From Dermatophilaceae bacterium (GTDB lineage: Bacteria; Actinomycetota; Actinomycetes; Actinomycetales; Dermatophilaceae), in contig JABFXB010000280.1 of the NCBI GenBank assembly GCA_013361975.1, positions 1-21,450 on the forward strand: a DNA stretch of 21,450 nt, read 5' to 3'. The translations under genes and the position numbers were made by a program. Within the stretch, counting starts at the first letter, position 1. Each line of letters starts with the position of its first letter. Positions 1-5,638 of the stretch are shown piece by piece. Under the pieces are notes generated by a model. The model did no database searches, had not been told where the DNA came from, and worked only from the letters and a program-made list of their open reading frames with translations.

Positions 1-492
1 CCGGTCCTGCCCGACGTCGAGGGCCTGCTGGCCGGCGCCCGACGCGTCGTCGTGCTCGAGGACGTCGTCGACCACACGAACGTGGGGGCGATCTTCCGCA
101 GCGCGGCCGCCCTCGGCGTCGACGCGGTGCTGATCACGCCACGGTGCGCCGACCCGCTCTACCGCCGCTCGATCCGGGTCTCGATGGGCACCGTCTTCCA
201 GGTGCCGTGGACGCGCATCGACCCCTGGCCGGGCGGGATCGACCTGCTCCGGCAGGCGGGCCTCACCGTCGTGGCCATGGCCCTGACCGACGACTCCGTG
301 TCGCTCGACGACCTCGAGGCCGACCCGCCCGAGCGCGTCGCGCTGGTGCTCGGCACCGAGGGTGACGGCCTCTCGCGCCGCACGGTCGAGGGTGCCGACG
401 TCACGGTACGCATCCCGATGGCGGGCGGCGTCGACTCGCTGAACGTCGCCGCTGCGAGCGCGGTCGCGATGTGGGCACTGCGTGCTCGCTGA
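1..492 (+). CDS. SpoU/TrmH-family RNA methyltransferase, 5' truncated
   Basis: The reading frame is open from base 1 and stops with TGA at 490-492, so the N-terminal part lies outside the window; 163 residues are visible. They form the SPOUT-fold catalytic domain, with the three family motifs in order: NVGAIFRSAAALGVDAVLI (motif 1), LVLGTEGDGLS (motif 2) and IPMAGGVDSLNVAAASAVAMW, split here by its core SLNV (motif 3). These build the trefoil knot that binds S-adenosylmethionine. Family members 2'-O-methylate ribose in tRNA or rRNA. The missing N-terminus would normally hold a substrate-binding domain, so tRNA versus 23S rRNA specificity cannot be decided. It converges on the DUF3037 gene with only 18 bp between stop codons and no hairpin in the gap. 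Confidence 0.9.
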   Translation, partial: PVLPDVEGLLAGARRVVVLEDVVDHTNVGAIFRSAAALGVDAVLITPRCADPLYRRSIRVSMGTVFQVPWTRIDPWPGGIDLLRQAGLTVVAMALTDDSVSLDDLEADPPERVALVLGTEGDGLSRRTVEGADVTVRIPMAGGVDSLNVAAASAVAMWALRAR

Positions 493-510
493 GGCGAACC
501 GCCCTGTGGC

Positions 511-888
511 TCAGGCGCGTACGAGCCGCTCGAGCAGTCGCTGCAGCTCGACCGCGGGGTCCACGCACAGGCCGCCGTGGACGGGGCCCGGCTGCACCAC
601 GGTCGAGCGTGGCGCGATGATCCAGCCGAAGCGCTGACCCTGCTTCTCGAGCGTCGGCAGGCCGCGACCGGTCTCGCCGCGGCAGACGGCGCGCACGCGA
701 TCGAGCATGGAGCGGACGCCGTCGAGGTCGCACGTCGGGCACAGCGCGGCGGCCCGTGCCTCGTCGAGCTCCCAGGCAGCGTCGAGGAACGCCGCGTCCT
801 GCGAGTAGAGGACGACCCCGACGTTGATGAACTCCTCGCGGTCGACACGTGGGACGAGGCGGAGCAGGACGTACTGGTACGCGTTCAC
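511..888 (-). CDS. DUF3037 domain protein, partner of HipA-like kinase
   Basis: A 125-residue protein beginning NAYQYVLLRLVPRVDREEF and containing the family-typical FINVGVVLYSQDAAFLDA stretch; this matches my memory of DUF3037. The function of the family is unknown. The GTG start at 888-886 overlaps the TGA stop of the upstream kinase gene in a GTGA tetranucleotide, so translation is probably coupled and the two proteins made together. No TANNNT promoter box lies before the start. A Cys-rich spot (LCPTCDLDG) lies mid-protein, but no complete metal site is evident. DUF3037 next to a HipA-type kinase is a recurrent pairing, which suggests that DUF3037 is a substrate, adaptor or regulator of the kinase; that role is inference. 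Confidence 0.8.
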   Translation of the reverse strand: MNAYQYVLLRLVPRVDREEFINVGVVLYSQDAAFLDAAWELDEARAAALCPTCDLDGVRSMLDRVRAVCRGETGRGLPTLEKQGQRFGWIIAPRSTVVQPGPVHGGLCVDPAVELQRLLERLVRA

Positions 889-1655
889 GCCGCGACCCCC
901 GACGGCACCCACGAGAGCGGTCCGTCGAGTCGCGCGCGCAGCATCTCGGCGTATGCCGCCCGCACCGCGGGCGCGTCGGCCAGGTAGGGCGTCGGCTCGA
1001 GCCACTCGTCGGGCACCTCGGAGATGACGGCCTCGACAGCGGCGGGGTCGAGCCTGGCCGCCAGCTCGTCGTGCCGTCCGGCGACGTCGCCTGCCACGTC
1101 GCGAAGCACGTGCCTGCTCGCGTCGAAGGGCTGTGCCCCGAAGCGCTCGGGCGACGGCGCCTTGCCCGGCCAGGAGTGGTGGAAGTAGAGGGCTGCGCCG
1201 TGGTCGATGGCCCAGGTGCGTCCGTGCCAGACGAGCAGGTTCGGGTTGGCCCACGTGCGGTCGACGTTCGCCGTCAGGGCGTCGAGCCAGATGATTCGTT
1301 CGGCGAGGTCGGTGTCCGGCGGGCGTGACCCGTCGTAGCCGAGCGAGCCGGGCAGGAAGTCGACGCCGAGGTTGGTGCCCACGGAGGCGGTGAGCAGGTC
1401 CTGCACCTCTTCGTCGGCCTCGTACCTCGCGATCCGCGGGTCGAGCCTGACGACGGCGAGGTCGGGCACGGGCACCTCGAGGAGCCGGGCGAGGCCGGCG
1501 ACCAGGACCTCGGCCACGAGCACCTTCAGGCCCTGGCCCGCACCCCTGAACTTGAGCACGTACGTGCCGTCGTCGTCGGCCTCGACGATGCCGGGCAGCG
1601 AGCCGCCCTCCTTGAGCGGCGTCACGTAGCGGGTGGCGGTCAGCTCGGGCAGCAC
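885..1655 (-). CDS. HipA-family kinase-like protein
   Basis: 256 residues starting at GTG 1655-1653. The fold is the HipA/PI3K-like kinase: a beta-rich N-lobe with GTYVLKFRGAGQG (likely ATP lysine K35), then WLDALTANVDRTWANPNLL (N130, D132, R133, N137) and WAIDHGAAL (D151), corresponding to the catalytic and metal-binding segments of HipA-type kinases. It is shorter than E. coli HipA (about 440 residues), and no HipB-like helix-turn-helix partner is adjacent; DUF3037 follows instead with a 4-bp overlap. The start is supported by TAGGCT at 1668-1663, exactly 7 nt upstream, which suggests a leaderless transcript; this box overlaps the end of the MFS gene, whose stop is 5 bp upstream. The substrate is unknown and a toxin role is not shown. 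Confidence 0.82.
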   Translation of the reverse strand: MLPELTATRYVTPLKEGGSLPGIVEADDDGTYVLKFRGAGQGLKVLVAEVLVAGLARLLEVPVPDLAVVRLDPRIARYEADEEVQDLLTASVGTNLGVDFLPGSLGYDGSRPPDTDLAERIIWLDALTANVDRTWANPNLLVWHGRTWAIDHGAALYFHHSWPGKAPSPERFGAQPFDASRHVLRDVAGDVAGRHDELAARLDPAAVEAVISEVPDEWLEPTPYLADAPAVRAAYAEMLRARLDGPLSWVPSGVAA

Positions 1656-1660
1656 GCGGG

Positions 1661-2929
1661 TCAGCCTAGTGGCCGCTCGAGGTCGAGCACCGAGGCCCGC
1701 GCCCACAGCCGGCTGAGGAACATCGCGGCCACCCCGTAGAGGCAGGCGAACGCGATGAGCGGCCACCAGGCCAGGCCCGTCGCCGGCAGCACGAGCGCAC
1801 CCAGGGCCGCCGCGGCCACCATGCCGGCGTTGTAGACGACGTCGTACGCCGAGAAGGCGCGGCCGAGCAGGTGGTCGTCGACGTGGGCCTGCATGAGCGA
1901 GTCGACCGTGATCTTGACGCACTGCGAGGTGAACGCCACGACGAAGGCGACGACGACGATGCTCCACGGGCTGAGGAACGGGCCCAGCACCGCGCAGACC
2001 AGGGCTCCGAGCGCGAGCATGCGCGCGGCATACGGCACGGCGGTGAGCCGGGGGGCCAGCCACGGCGTGACGAAGGCCGCCGAGGCGAAGCCGACGGCCG
2101 AGGCCCCTGCTGCGATGCCGAAGCCGAGGGCACCGCGGCCGTGCTCGAACGGGCCGCGGAAGAGCAGCAGGGTCTGCAGCAGCAGGAAGCCGAAGGGCAG
2201 GCGCGTCAGGAAGACGAGGACGAGCAGCAGACGGGCCTTGCGCGGCAGCGTGCGCACGGCCTCGGCGAGGCCGCTGACCACCGAGCGGGTGATGTGCCCG
2301 ATCGAGGGGGCCTCGCTCGTGTCGTCCGGGCCGATGAACGGCAGGCGTGTCGCTGCCCAGGCGGCCACGACGACGCCGACCGCGGCGAGCAGCACGTCGA
2401 GGACGTCGCTGCCGCCCGTGGCACGCACACCGGTGCCGATCCCGCCTCCCAGGAGGTAGGCGAGCGAACCGCACGTGGGGGCGACGGAGTTCGCGCTCAC
2501 GAGGGAGGCGCGCGGGACGACGTGCGGCATCGCCGAGCCGAGGCCCGCGAGGATGAAGCGGTTCACGGAGAACACGACGAGCACCAGGACGAAGAACGCC
2601 GGGCCCGTCTCGGCCCCGGTGACGAGCCCGGTGACGCCCACGATCGCCGCGGCCCGCACGAGCTGGCTGACGACCAGGACCCGCCGACGTGGCCAGCGGT
2701 CGAGGAGCACGCCGACGAAGGGCCCGAGCGCGCTGTAGGGCAGCAGCACGAGGGCGAACGCGACGGCGATGCCCTGCGCGTCGGCGGCCTTCTCGGGGTT
2801 GAACAGGACGTGGCTCGCGAGGGCGACCTGGAAGATCCCGTCGCTGAACGAGGAGGTGACGCGCGCGACGAACAGCCGTCGAAATCCCCGGCCCTGGAGC
2901 AGGGTCCACAGGGCACGCAGGAAGGTCAC
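1661..2929 (-). CDS. MFS transporter
   Basis: 422 residues, very hydrophobic, with about 10-12 predicted membrane segments. The N-terminal half carries the major facilitator loop 2-3 signature in the form GVLLDRWPRRRVLV (D, R-rich), typical of the MFS_3/enterobactin-exporter-like branch of drug and metabolite exporters. It begins MTFLRALWTLLQGRGFRRLF with SFSDGIFQVAL in the first helix, as in that branch. The substrate cannot be read from sequence. GTG start at 2929-2927; TAGTCT at 2942-2937 lies 7 nt upstream, so the transcript may be leaderless. The MarR gene on the same strand ends 69 bp upstream and is a plausible regulator; the HipA-like kinase starts 5 bp downstream. Confidence 0.88.
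   Translation of the reverse strand: MTFLRALWTLLQGRGFRRLFVARVTSSFSDGIFQVALASHVLFNPEKAADAQGIAVAFALVLLPYSALGPFVGVLLDRWPRRRVLVVSQLVRAAAIVGVTGLVTGAETGPAFFVLVLVVFSVNRFILAGLGSAMPHVVPRASLVSANSVAPTCGSLAYLLGGGIGTGVRATGGSDVLDVLLAAVGVVVAAWAATRLPFIGPDDTSEAPSIGHITRSVVSGLAEAVRTLPRKARLLLVLVFLTRLPFGFLLLQTLLLFRGPFEHGRGALGFGIAAGASAVGFASAAFVTPWLAPRLTAVPYAARMLALGALVCAVLGPFLSPWSIVVVAFVVAFTSQCVKITVDSLMQAHVDDHLLGRAFSAYDVVYNAGMVAAAALGALVLPATGLAWWPLIAFACLYGVAAMFLSRLWARASVLDLERPLG
1663..1668 (-). promoter_or_regulatory. -10 box of HipA-like kinase gene (leaderless type)
   Basis: TAGGCT on the minus strand lies at the very end of the MFS gene and ends 7 nt before the GTG at 1655; its last T is the first base of the MFS TGA stop codon. 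It allows the kinase/DUF3037 pair to be transcribed apart from the transporter. Confidence 0.5.
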
Positions 2930-2936
2930 GCGGCAC

Positions 2937-2942
2937 AGACTA
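2937..2942 (-). promoter_or_regulatory. -10 box of MFS gene (leaderless type)
   Basis: TAGTCT on the minus strand ends 7 nt before the GTG at 2929. The MarR gene just upstream has the identical hexamer before its start, so the two promoters may be co-regulated. Confidence 0.5.
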
Positions 2943-2998
2943 GGGCCCGGCAGCCCCGTGTCGCCCGAGGGCCGGTCTCGCGCGCGGCGGGGCGGCCG

Positions 2999-3526
2999 TC
3001 AGGCGGTGCCGTCGAGAACGGCCGGTTGCGCGCCGGTTGCGATCGAGGCATGGGTCCTCGGTGCCTCAGGGAGCCGGGCAGCCACCTCGGCGATGAGCGG
3101 CAGTGCGTCGGCGATGCGGTCGCGGGCGGAGGCGTCGAGCGAGTCGAGCGCCGAGGCCATCGCGTGGGCGCGCTGGTCACGCCAGAGCTCGACCGCCGTG
3201 CGCGCGTGCGTCGTGAGGTGCAGGCGGGCGACACGGCGGTCGCGCTCGTCGCGCTCGCGCACGACCACGTCGAGCGACACGAGCTGCCCCACCAGCGTGG
3301 AGACGGTGTTGGGGGCCAGCCCCAGGACTCCGGCGGCGTCGGCCACGGTCACCCCGGGGTTGCGGCGGATCACGCGGACCAGCTCGAGCTGGGCGCCGGA
3401 GAGGTCGAGCTCGGGCAAGGGTGCACCGACGAGCCGGCGCGAGCGCCGGCGCACCAGCCCCAGGACGTCGTAGAGGTCGTCGGCGAGCGTGTGGGAGGGG
3501 CTCTCGCTGCGGTGCGGCTGGCTCAC
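2999..3526 (-). CDS. MarR-family transcriptional regulator
   Basis: 175 residues with a winged helix-turn-helix: LSGAQLELVRVIRRNPGVTVADAAGVLGLAPNTVSTLVGQL is the HTH region and VVRERDERDRRVARLHLT the wing with the DxRDRR motif of MarR proteins. MarR dimers usually repress a neighbouring transporter or enzyme gene and are released by small ligands. The gene reads toward the MFS gene 69 bp downstream, so control of that exporter is the simplest guess. The GTG start at 3526-3524 is 6 nt after TAGTCT (3538-3533), which itself contains the TAG stop codon of the upstream hydrolase gene. The C-terminal 25 residues are low-complexity and probably disordered. Confidence 0.88.
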   Translation of the reverse strand: MSQPHRSESPSHTLADDLYDVLGLVRRRSRRLVGAPLPELDLSGAQLELVRVIRRNPGVTVADAAGVLGLAPNTVSTLVGQLVSLDVVVRERDERDRRVARLHLTTHARTAVELWRDQRAHAMASALDSLDASARDRIADALPLIAEVAARLPEAPRTHASIATGAQPAVLDGTA

Positions 3527-3532
3527 CCGGCC

Positions 3533-3538
3533 AGACTA
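3533..3538 (-). promoter_or_regulatory. -10 box of first MarR gene, overlapping a stop codon
   Basis: TAGTCT on the minus strand ends 6 nt before the GTG at 3526; its TAG is the stop codon of the hydrolase gene (3538-3536). Confidence 0.5.
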
Positions 3539-4735
3539 GTTCGCCGACCGATCGGGCCGGAGCGGTGCCGCGGACTCCGTGTCTCGTGCACCGGACGCGT
3601 AGGCGTGGCTGGCGGCCACGATCCCCGTGACCACCTCGAGCTCGGCGGCGTCGCGAGGCCCGAAGACCATGACGAAGCCCGGCGTGAGGCGACCACCGGC
3701 CCACGGGTGAGGGGTGCCCCACCCGTGCGCGACGAGGTCGGCGGCCTGGGCGGCGGGCAGGGCGAGGTGCAGGGAGCCGTCGTAGCCGGGGTGGAGGTGG
3801 GCGAACTCGCGGGCCCTGGGGACCAGGAAGGCCTCGTCGGGTCCGGCGCCGTTCTCGAGCAGGAGCCCGCGCGCGCCCGGCACGGAGATGCGCGACGGGC
3901 CGGAGGAGACGCCGGGCAGGGCGCTGACGCGCGCGTAGAGCTCTTCCTGCAGCTCGGCCGGCGCGTTGTCGGACTGTTGCTGCTGGGGGATGGACCAGGC
4001 GACGTCGGGTCGGGCACCGGTGCGGTGGGCGAGCGCGCCACCCGCGATGGTGGGCCAGGCGACGTCTGCCGGCACCCCGACCGGCACCGGACCGCGCTCG
4101 AGCACCTGCGAGAGTCGGGCCTGGACCCACTCGGCGAGCTGTCTCAGCGACGCCGGCGTGATGCCGTGGCCGCTGGGGTCGCGGTGGGCCCAGGTGGGCG
4201 CGCCGGACTCGCCGAGCAGGTAGGTCCACGTGCGGTCGAGCAGCTCGCGGGGGATGACGTGGTCGGCGTCGCCCTGCGCGACGAACACCGGCAGGTTGGC
4301 GAGCCGCGACGGCGTGACCGGGACCCCGGCGTCGAAGGGCAGGGTGCCGTAGAGGACGGCCGCGCCGACGTAGCGAGCGGGGTCGGCGAGCACGAGGCCG
4401 CCGGCGAAGGCGGCGCCACCGCTGAAGCCGGCGAGCAGCACGGGGCGTCCGGCGGGCGCGACGTCGTCGAGCCAGGTGCGGAACCACGACATCGTGTCGG
4501 CGAGCGACTCGGCGACCGGGCGGCCGATGCCGCGGTTGGCGAACCACGCGTAGCCGCCGCCCTCGGCGATCGGCGCGCGCACGGCGGCATACGTGGCGCC
4601 GCGGGGGAGGTGCGCTGCCAGCGAGATGATCTCGCGCTCGTGCGAGCCGCGCCCGTGGAGCAGGACGACGAGGGGCGCGTGCGGGTCGTCGCTCCCGGCG
4701 TACGCGACGGCGGGTGGGGCGAACGACGTGCTCAT
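3536..4735 (-). CDS. Alpha/beta hydrolase fused to luciferase-fold (PF17648-like) domain
   Basis: 399 residues in two domains. Residues 1-215 are a carboxylesterase/phospholipase-type alpha/beta hydrolase: LVVLLHGRGSHE (oxyanion region), nucleophile elbow GFSGG with S105, acidic residue in QGDADHVIP (D156 or D158) and H190 in SGHGI. Residues 245-385 resemble the small domain Pfam calls Luciferase (PF17648): ELYARVSALPGV, HPGYDGSLHLALP, HGWGTPHPWAG and MVFGPRDAAEL. A Gln-rich linker (IPQQQQSDNAP) joins them. Despite the name this domain is not shown to emit light; its role is unknown. The ATG start has a good ribosome site GAGGAG five bases upstream. The gene is divergent from the second MarR gene and probably under its control through the shared operator region. 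Confidence 0.85.
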   Translation of the reverse strand: MSTSFAPPAVAYAGSDDPHAPLVVLLHGRGSHEREIISLAAHLPRGATYAAVRAPIAEGGGYAWFANRGIGRPVAESLADTMSWFRTWLDDVAPAGRPVLLAGFSGGAAFAGGLVLADPARYVGAAVLYGTLPFDAGVPVTPSRLANLPVFVAQGDADHVIPRELLDRTWTYLLGESGAPTWAHRDPSGHGITPASLRQLAEWVQARLSQVLERGPVPVGVPADVAWPTIAGGALAHRTGARPDVAWSIPQQQQSDNAPAELQEELYARVSALPGVSSGPSRISVPGARGLLLENGAGPDEAFLVPRAREFAHLHPGYDGSLHLALPAAQAADLVAHGWGTPHPWAGGRLTPGFVMVFGPRDAAELEVVTGIVAASHAYASGARDTESAAPLRPDRSAN

Positions 4736-4740
4736 GACGG

Positions 4741-4746
4741 CTCCTC
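4741..4746 (-). promoter_or_regulatory. Ribosome binding site of the hydrolase gene
   Basis: On the minus strand GAGGAG ends five bases before the ATG at 4735. It confirms the start and marks this as a leadered transcript, unlike most neighbours. Confidence 0.7.
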
Positions 4747-4751
4747 AGAGG

Positions 4752-4801
4752 TAGTTGCGTGTTCAACCAACGATGGCACGGTTTGGTTGTAGCGTCAACT
4801 A
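4752..4801. promoter_or_regulatory. Double MarR-type operator between divergent genes
   Basis: Two copies of the palindrome GTTG-N6-CAAC lie at 4754-4767 and 4786-4799, 32 bp apart (about three helical turns). They also sit symmetrically, so the whole 50 bp is an imperfect palindrome centred between 4776 and 4777: TAGTTG pairs with CAACTA at the ends and CAACCAA with TTGGTTG inside. Spaced inverted repeats of this kind are typical MarR-family sites. The right-hand copy fills the gap between the likely -35 and -10 of the rightward MarR gene and overlaps the leftward -35. Binding by the adjacent MarR protein is inferred. Confidence 0.65.
4770..4798 (-). promoter_or_regulatory. Promoter of hydrolase gene
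   Basis: On the minus strand TTGACG (4798-4793) matches five of six -35 consensus bases; 17 bp later CATCGT (4775-4770) is a weak -10. A start near 4763 would give a leader of about 27 nt containing the GAGGAG ribosome site. The -35 lies inside the right-hand GTTG-N6-CAAC site. Confidence 0.45.
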
Positions 4802-4812
4802 AAGCCTACGAT
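4784..4812 (+). promoter_or_regulatory. Promoter of second MarR gene (leaderless type)
   Basis: TACGAT at 4807-4812 is a good -10 and ends 6 nt before the ATG at 4819. TGGTTG at 4784-4789 is a weak -35 with 17-bp spacing. GGAGG at 4813-4817 is only one base from the ATG and too close to act as a normal ribosome site, so leaderless translation is favoured. Confidence 0.55.
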
Positions 4813-4818
4813 GGAGGC

Positions 4819-5325
4819 ATGGACACGAGATGGCTCGACGACGACGAGCGCGCGGCATGGCTCAAGCTGATGGCGGTGGTGGAGCTGCTCCCCGGTGCGC
4901 TCGACACCCAGCTGCGACGCGACTCGGGTCTCTCGCACTTCGAGTACTTCGTCCTCGCGATGCTCTCCGAGGCGCCGGAGCGCACCCTGCGCATGACCCA
5001 GCTCGGGCGCCTGACCAACGCGACGCTCACGAGGCTGTCACACGTGTCGCGGCGGCTGGACGAGCGGGGGCTCATCGAGCGGTTCCAGTGCCCCGAGGAC
5101 GGCAGGGCGACGAACGCCAGGCTCACCGAGAAGGGGTGGCAGACCGTCGTGCAGGCGGCTCCGGGGCACGTCGGCACCGTGCGCGCGACGGTGCTCGACG
5201 CCCTGACGCCCGAGCAGGTCGGCCAGCTGCACGCGATCGCCGACGCCGTGCTCCCACGTCTCGACCCCGACCGGCGTCTCGCCGTGCTCTACGACGAGAC
5301 CGCGCCGAGCGACATCGCCTCCTGA
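4819..5325 (+). CDS. MarR-family transcriptional regulator
   Basis: 168 residues from ATG 4819. The winged-helix region includes LSHFEYFVLAMLSEAPERTLRMTQLGRLTNATLTRLSHVSRRLDERGLIER followed by the wing CPEDGRATNARLTEKG, where the usual DxR motif appears as EDGRA. N-terminal and C-terminal helices form the dimer interface of the family. A longer in-frame start (GTG 4759) exists but would translate through the operator; the ATG at 4819 fits family length and the -10 box. It is divergent from the hydrolase gene, and the intergenic palindromes suggest that it represses itself and the hydrolase. The ligand is unknown. A strong hairpin terminator follows at 5356. Confidence 0.9.
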   Translation: MDTRWLDDDERAAWLKLMAVVELLPGALDTQLRRDSGLSHFEYFVLAMLSEAPERTLRMTQLGRLTNATLTRLSHVSRRLDERGLIERFQCPEDGRATNARLTEKGWQTVVQAAPGHVGTVRATVLDALTPEQVGQLHAIADAVLPRLDPDRRLAVLYDETAPSDIAS

Positions 5326-5355
5326 CGACTCCCGCCGCGCGACGGCGGCACGAGA

Positions 5356-5396
5356 AAGGCCCCCGGGCTCCTGACCTGCAGGAACCCGGGGGCCTT
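5356..5396. terminator. Strong hairpin terminator, probably bidirectional
   Basis: AAGGCCCCCGGG (5356-5367) pairs perfectly with CCCGGGGGCCTT (5385-5396), and a further five base pairs form inside around an ACCTG loop. It lies between the MarR gene on the plus strand and the tRNA-Leu gene on the minus strand, beginning only three bases past the tRNA CCA end, so it can end both transcripts. There is only a short T-rich tail on either side, common in GC-rich actinobacteria. Confidence 0.85.
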
Positions 5397-5399
5397 CGT

Positions 5400-5486
5400 T
5401 GGTGTCGAGGGGGGGACTTGAACCCCCACGCCCGTTAAGGGCACTAGCACCTCAAGCTAGCGCGTCTGCCATTCCGCCACCCCGAC
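5400..5486 (-). tRNA. tRNA-Leu (anticodon GAG), CCA encoded
   Basis: Read on the minus strand, GTCGGGG at the 5' end pairs with CCTCGAC at the 3' end (one G-U), giving the 7-bp acceptor. The anticodon stem CTAGC/GCTAG encloses the loop TTGAGGT with anticodon GAG, reading CUC and CUU leucine codons. A long variable arm (GCCC/GGGC) is present as expected for a class II leucine tRNA, and the T arm is GGGGG-TTCAAGT-CCCCC. Discriminator A is at 5403 and the genome encodes CCA at 5402-5400. Length is 87 nt with CCA. Confidence 0.95.
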
Positions 5487-5530
5487 AAGGTGTGCAAGGG
5501 GCTCGTGGGATTCCCTTGCGGCGAGGCGAA

Positions 5531-5561
5531 ACGTTAGCACGGGGCCACCCGAAAAGACCAA
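5531..5561 (-). promoter_or_regulatory. Possible promoter of tRNA-Leu
   Basis: On the minus strand TAACGT (5536-5531) fits a -10 box about 45 nt before the mature tRNA 5' end, leaving room for a processed leader. TTGGTC (5561-5556) could be a -35, though its 19-bp spacing is long. The remaining bases between the tRNA and the peptidase gene show a weak GGGGCC/GGCCCC inverted repeat and nothing else recognisable. Confidence 0.35.
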
Positions 5562-5625
5562 ACGGCCCCGACCGCTGCAGGCCGCATCGGGACGGACCGC
5601 ACCGGCGGCCCCGGGGGCGGCGGCA

Positions 5626-5631
5626 TACGCT
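5626..5631 (+). promoter_or_regulatory. -10 box of M20 peptidase gene (leaderless type)
   Basis: TACGCT ends 7 nt before the ATG at 5639, and no Shine-Dalgarno sequence is present. The box overlaps one of the GTATGCCG octamers (5621-5628). No convincing -35. Confidence 0.5.
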
Positions 5632-5638
5632 GGCTCGC

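Noticed and set aside
885..1655. Calling the HipA-like kinase a toxin of a HipBA toxin-antitoxin pair
   Set aside because: No HipB-like DNA-binding gene is adjacent and the protein is much shorter than HipA; only the kinase fold is supported.
1871..4792. 973-codon plus-strand open frame across the MFS, MarR and hydrolase genes
   Set aside because: It runs opposite to three recognisable minus-strand proteins, is low-complexity (Arg, Glu, Gly, Ala) and has no family features.
5326..5638. Protein frame through the tRNA and terminator upstream of the M20 peptidase
   Set aside because: The in-frame extension crosses the tRNA-Leu gene and terminator; the ATG at 5639 fits the family length and a -10 box.
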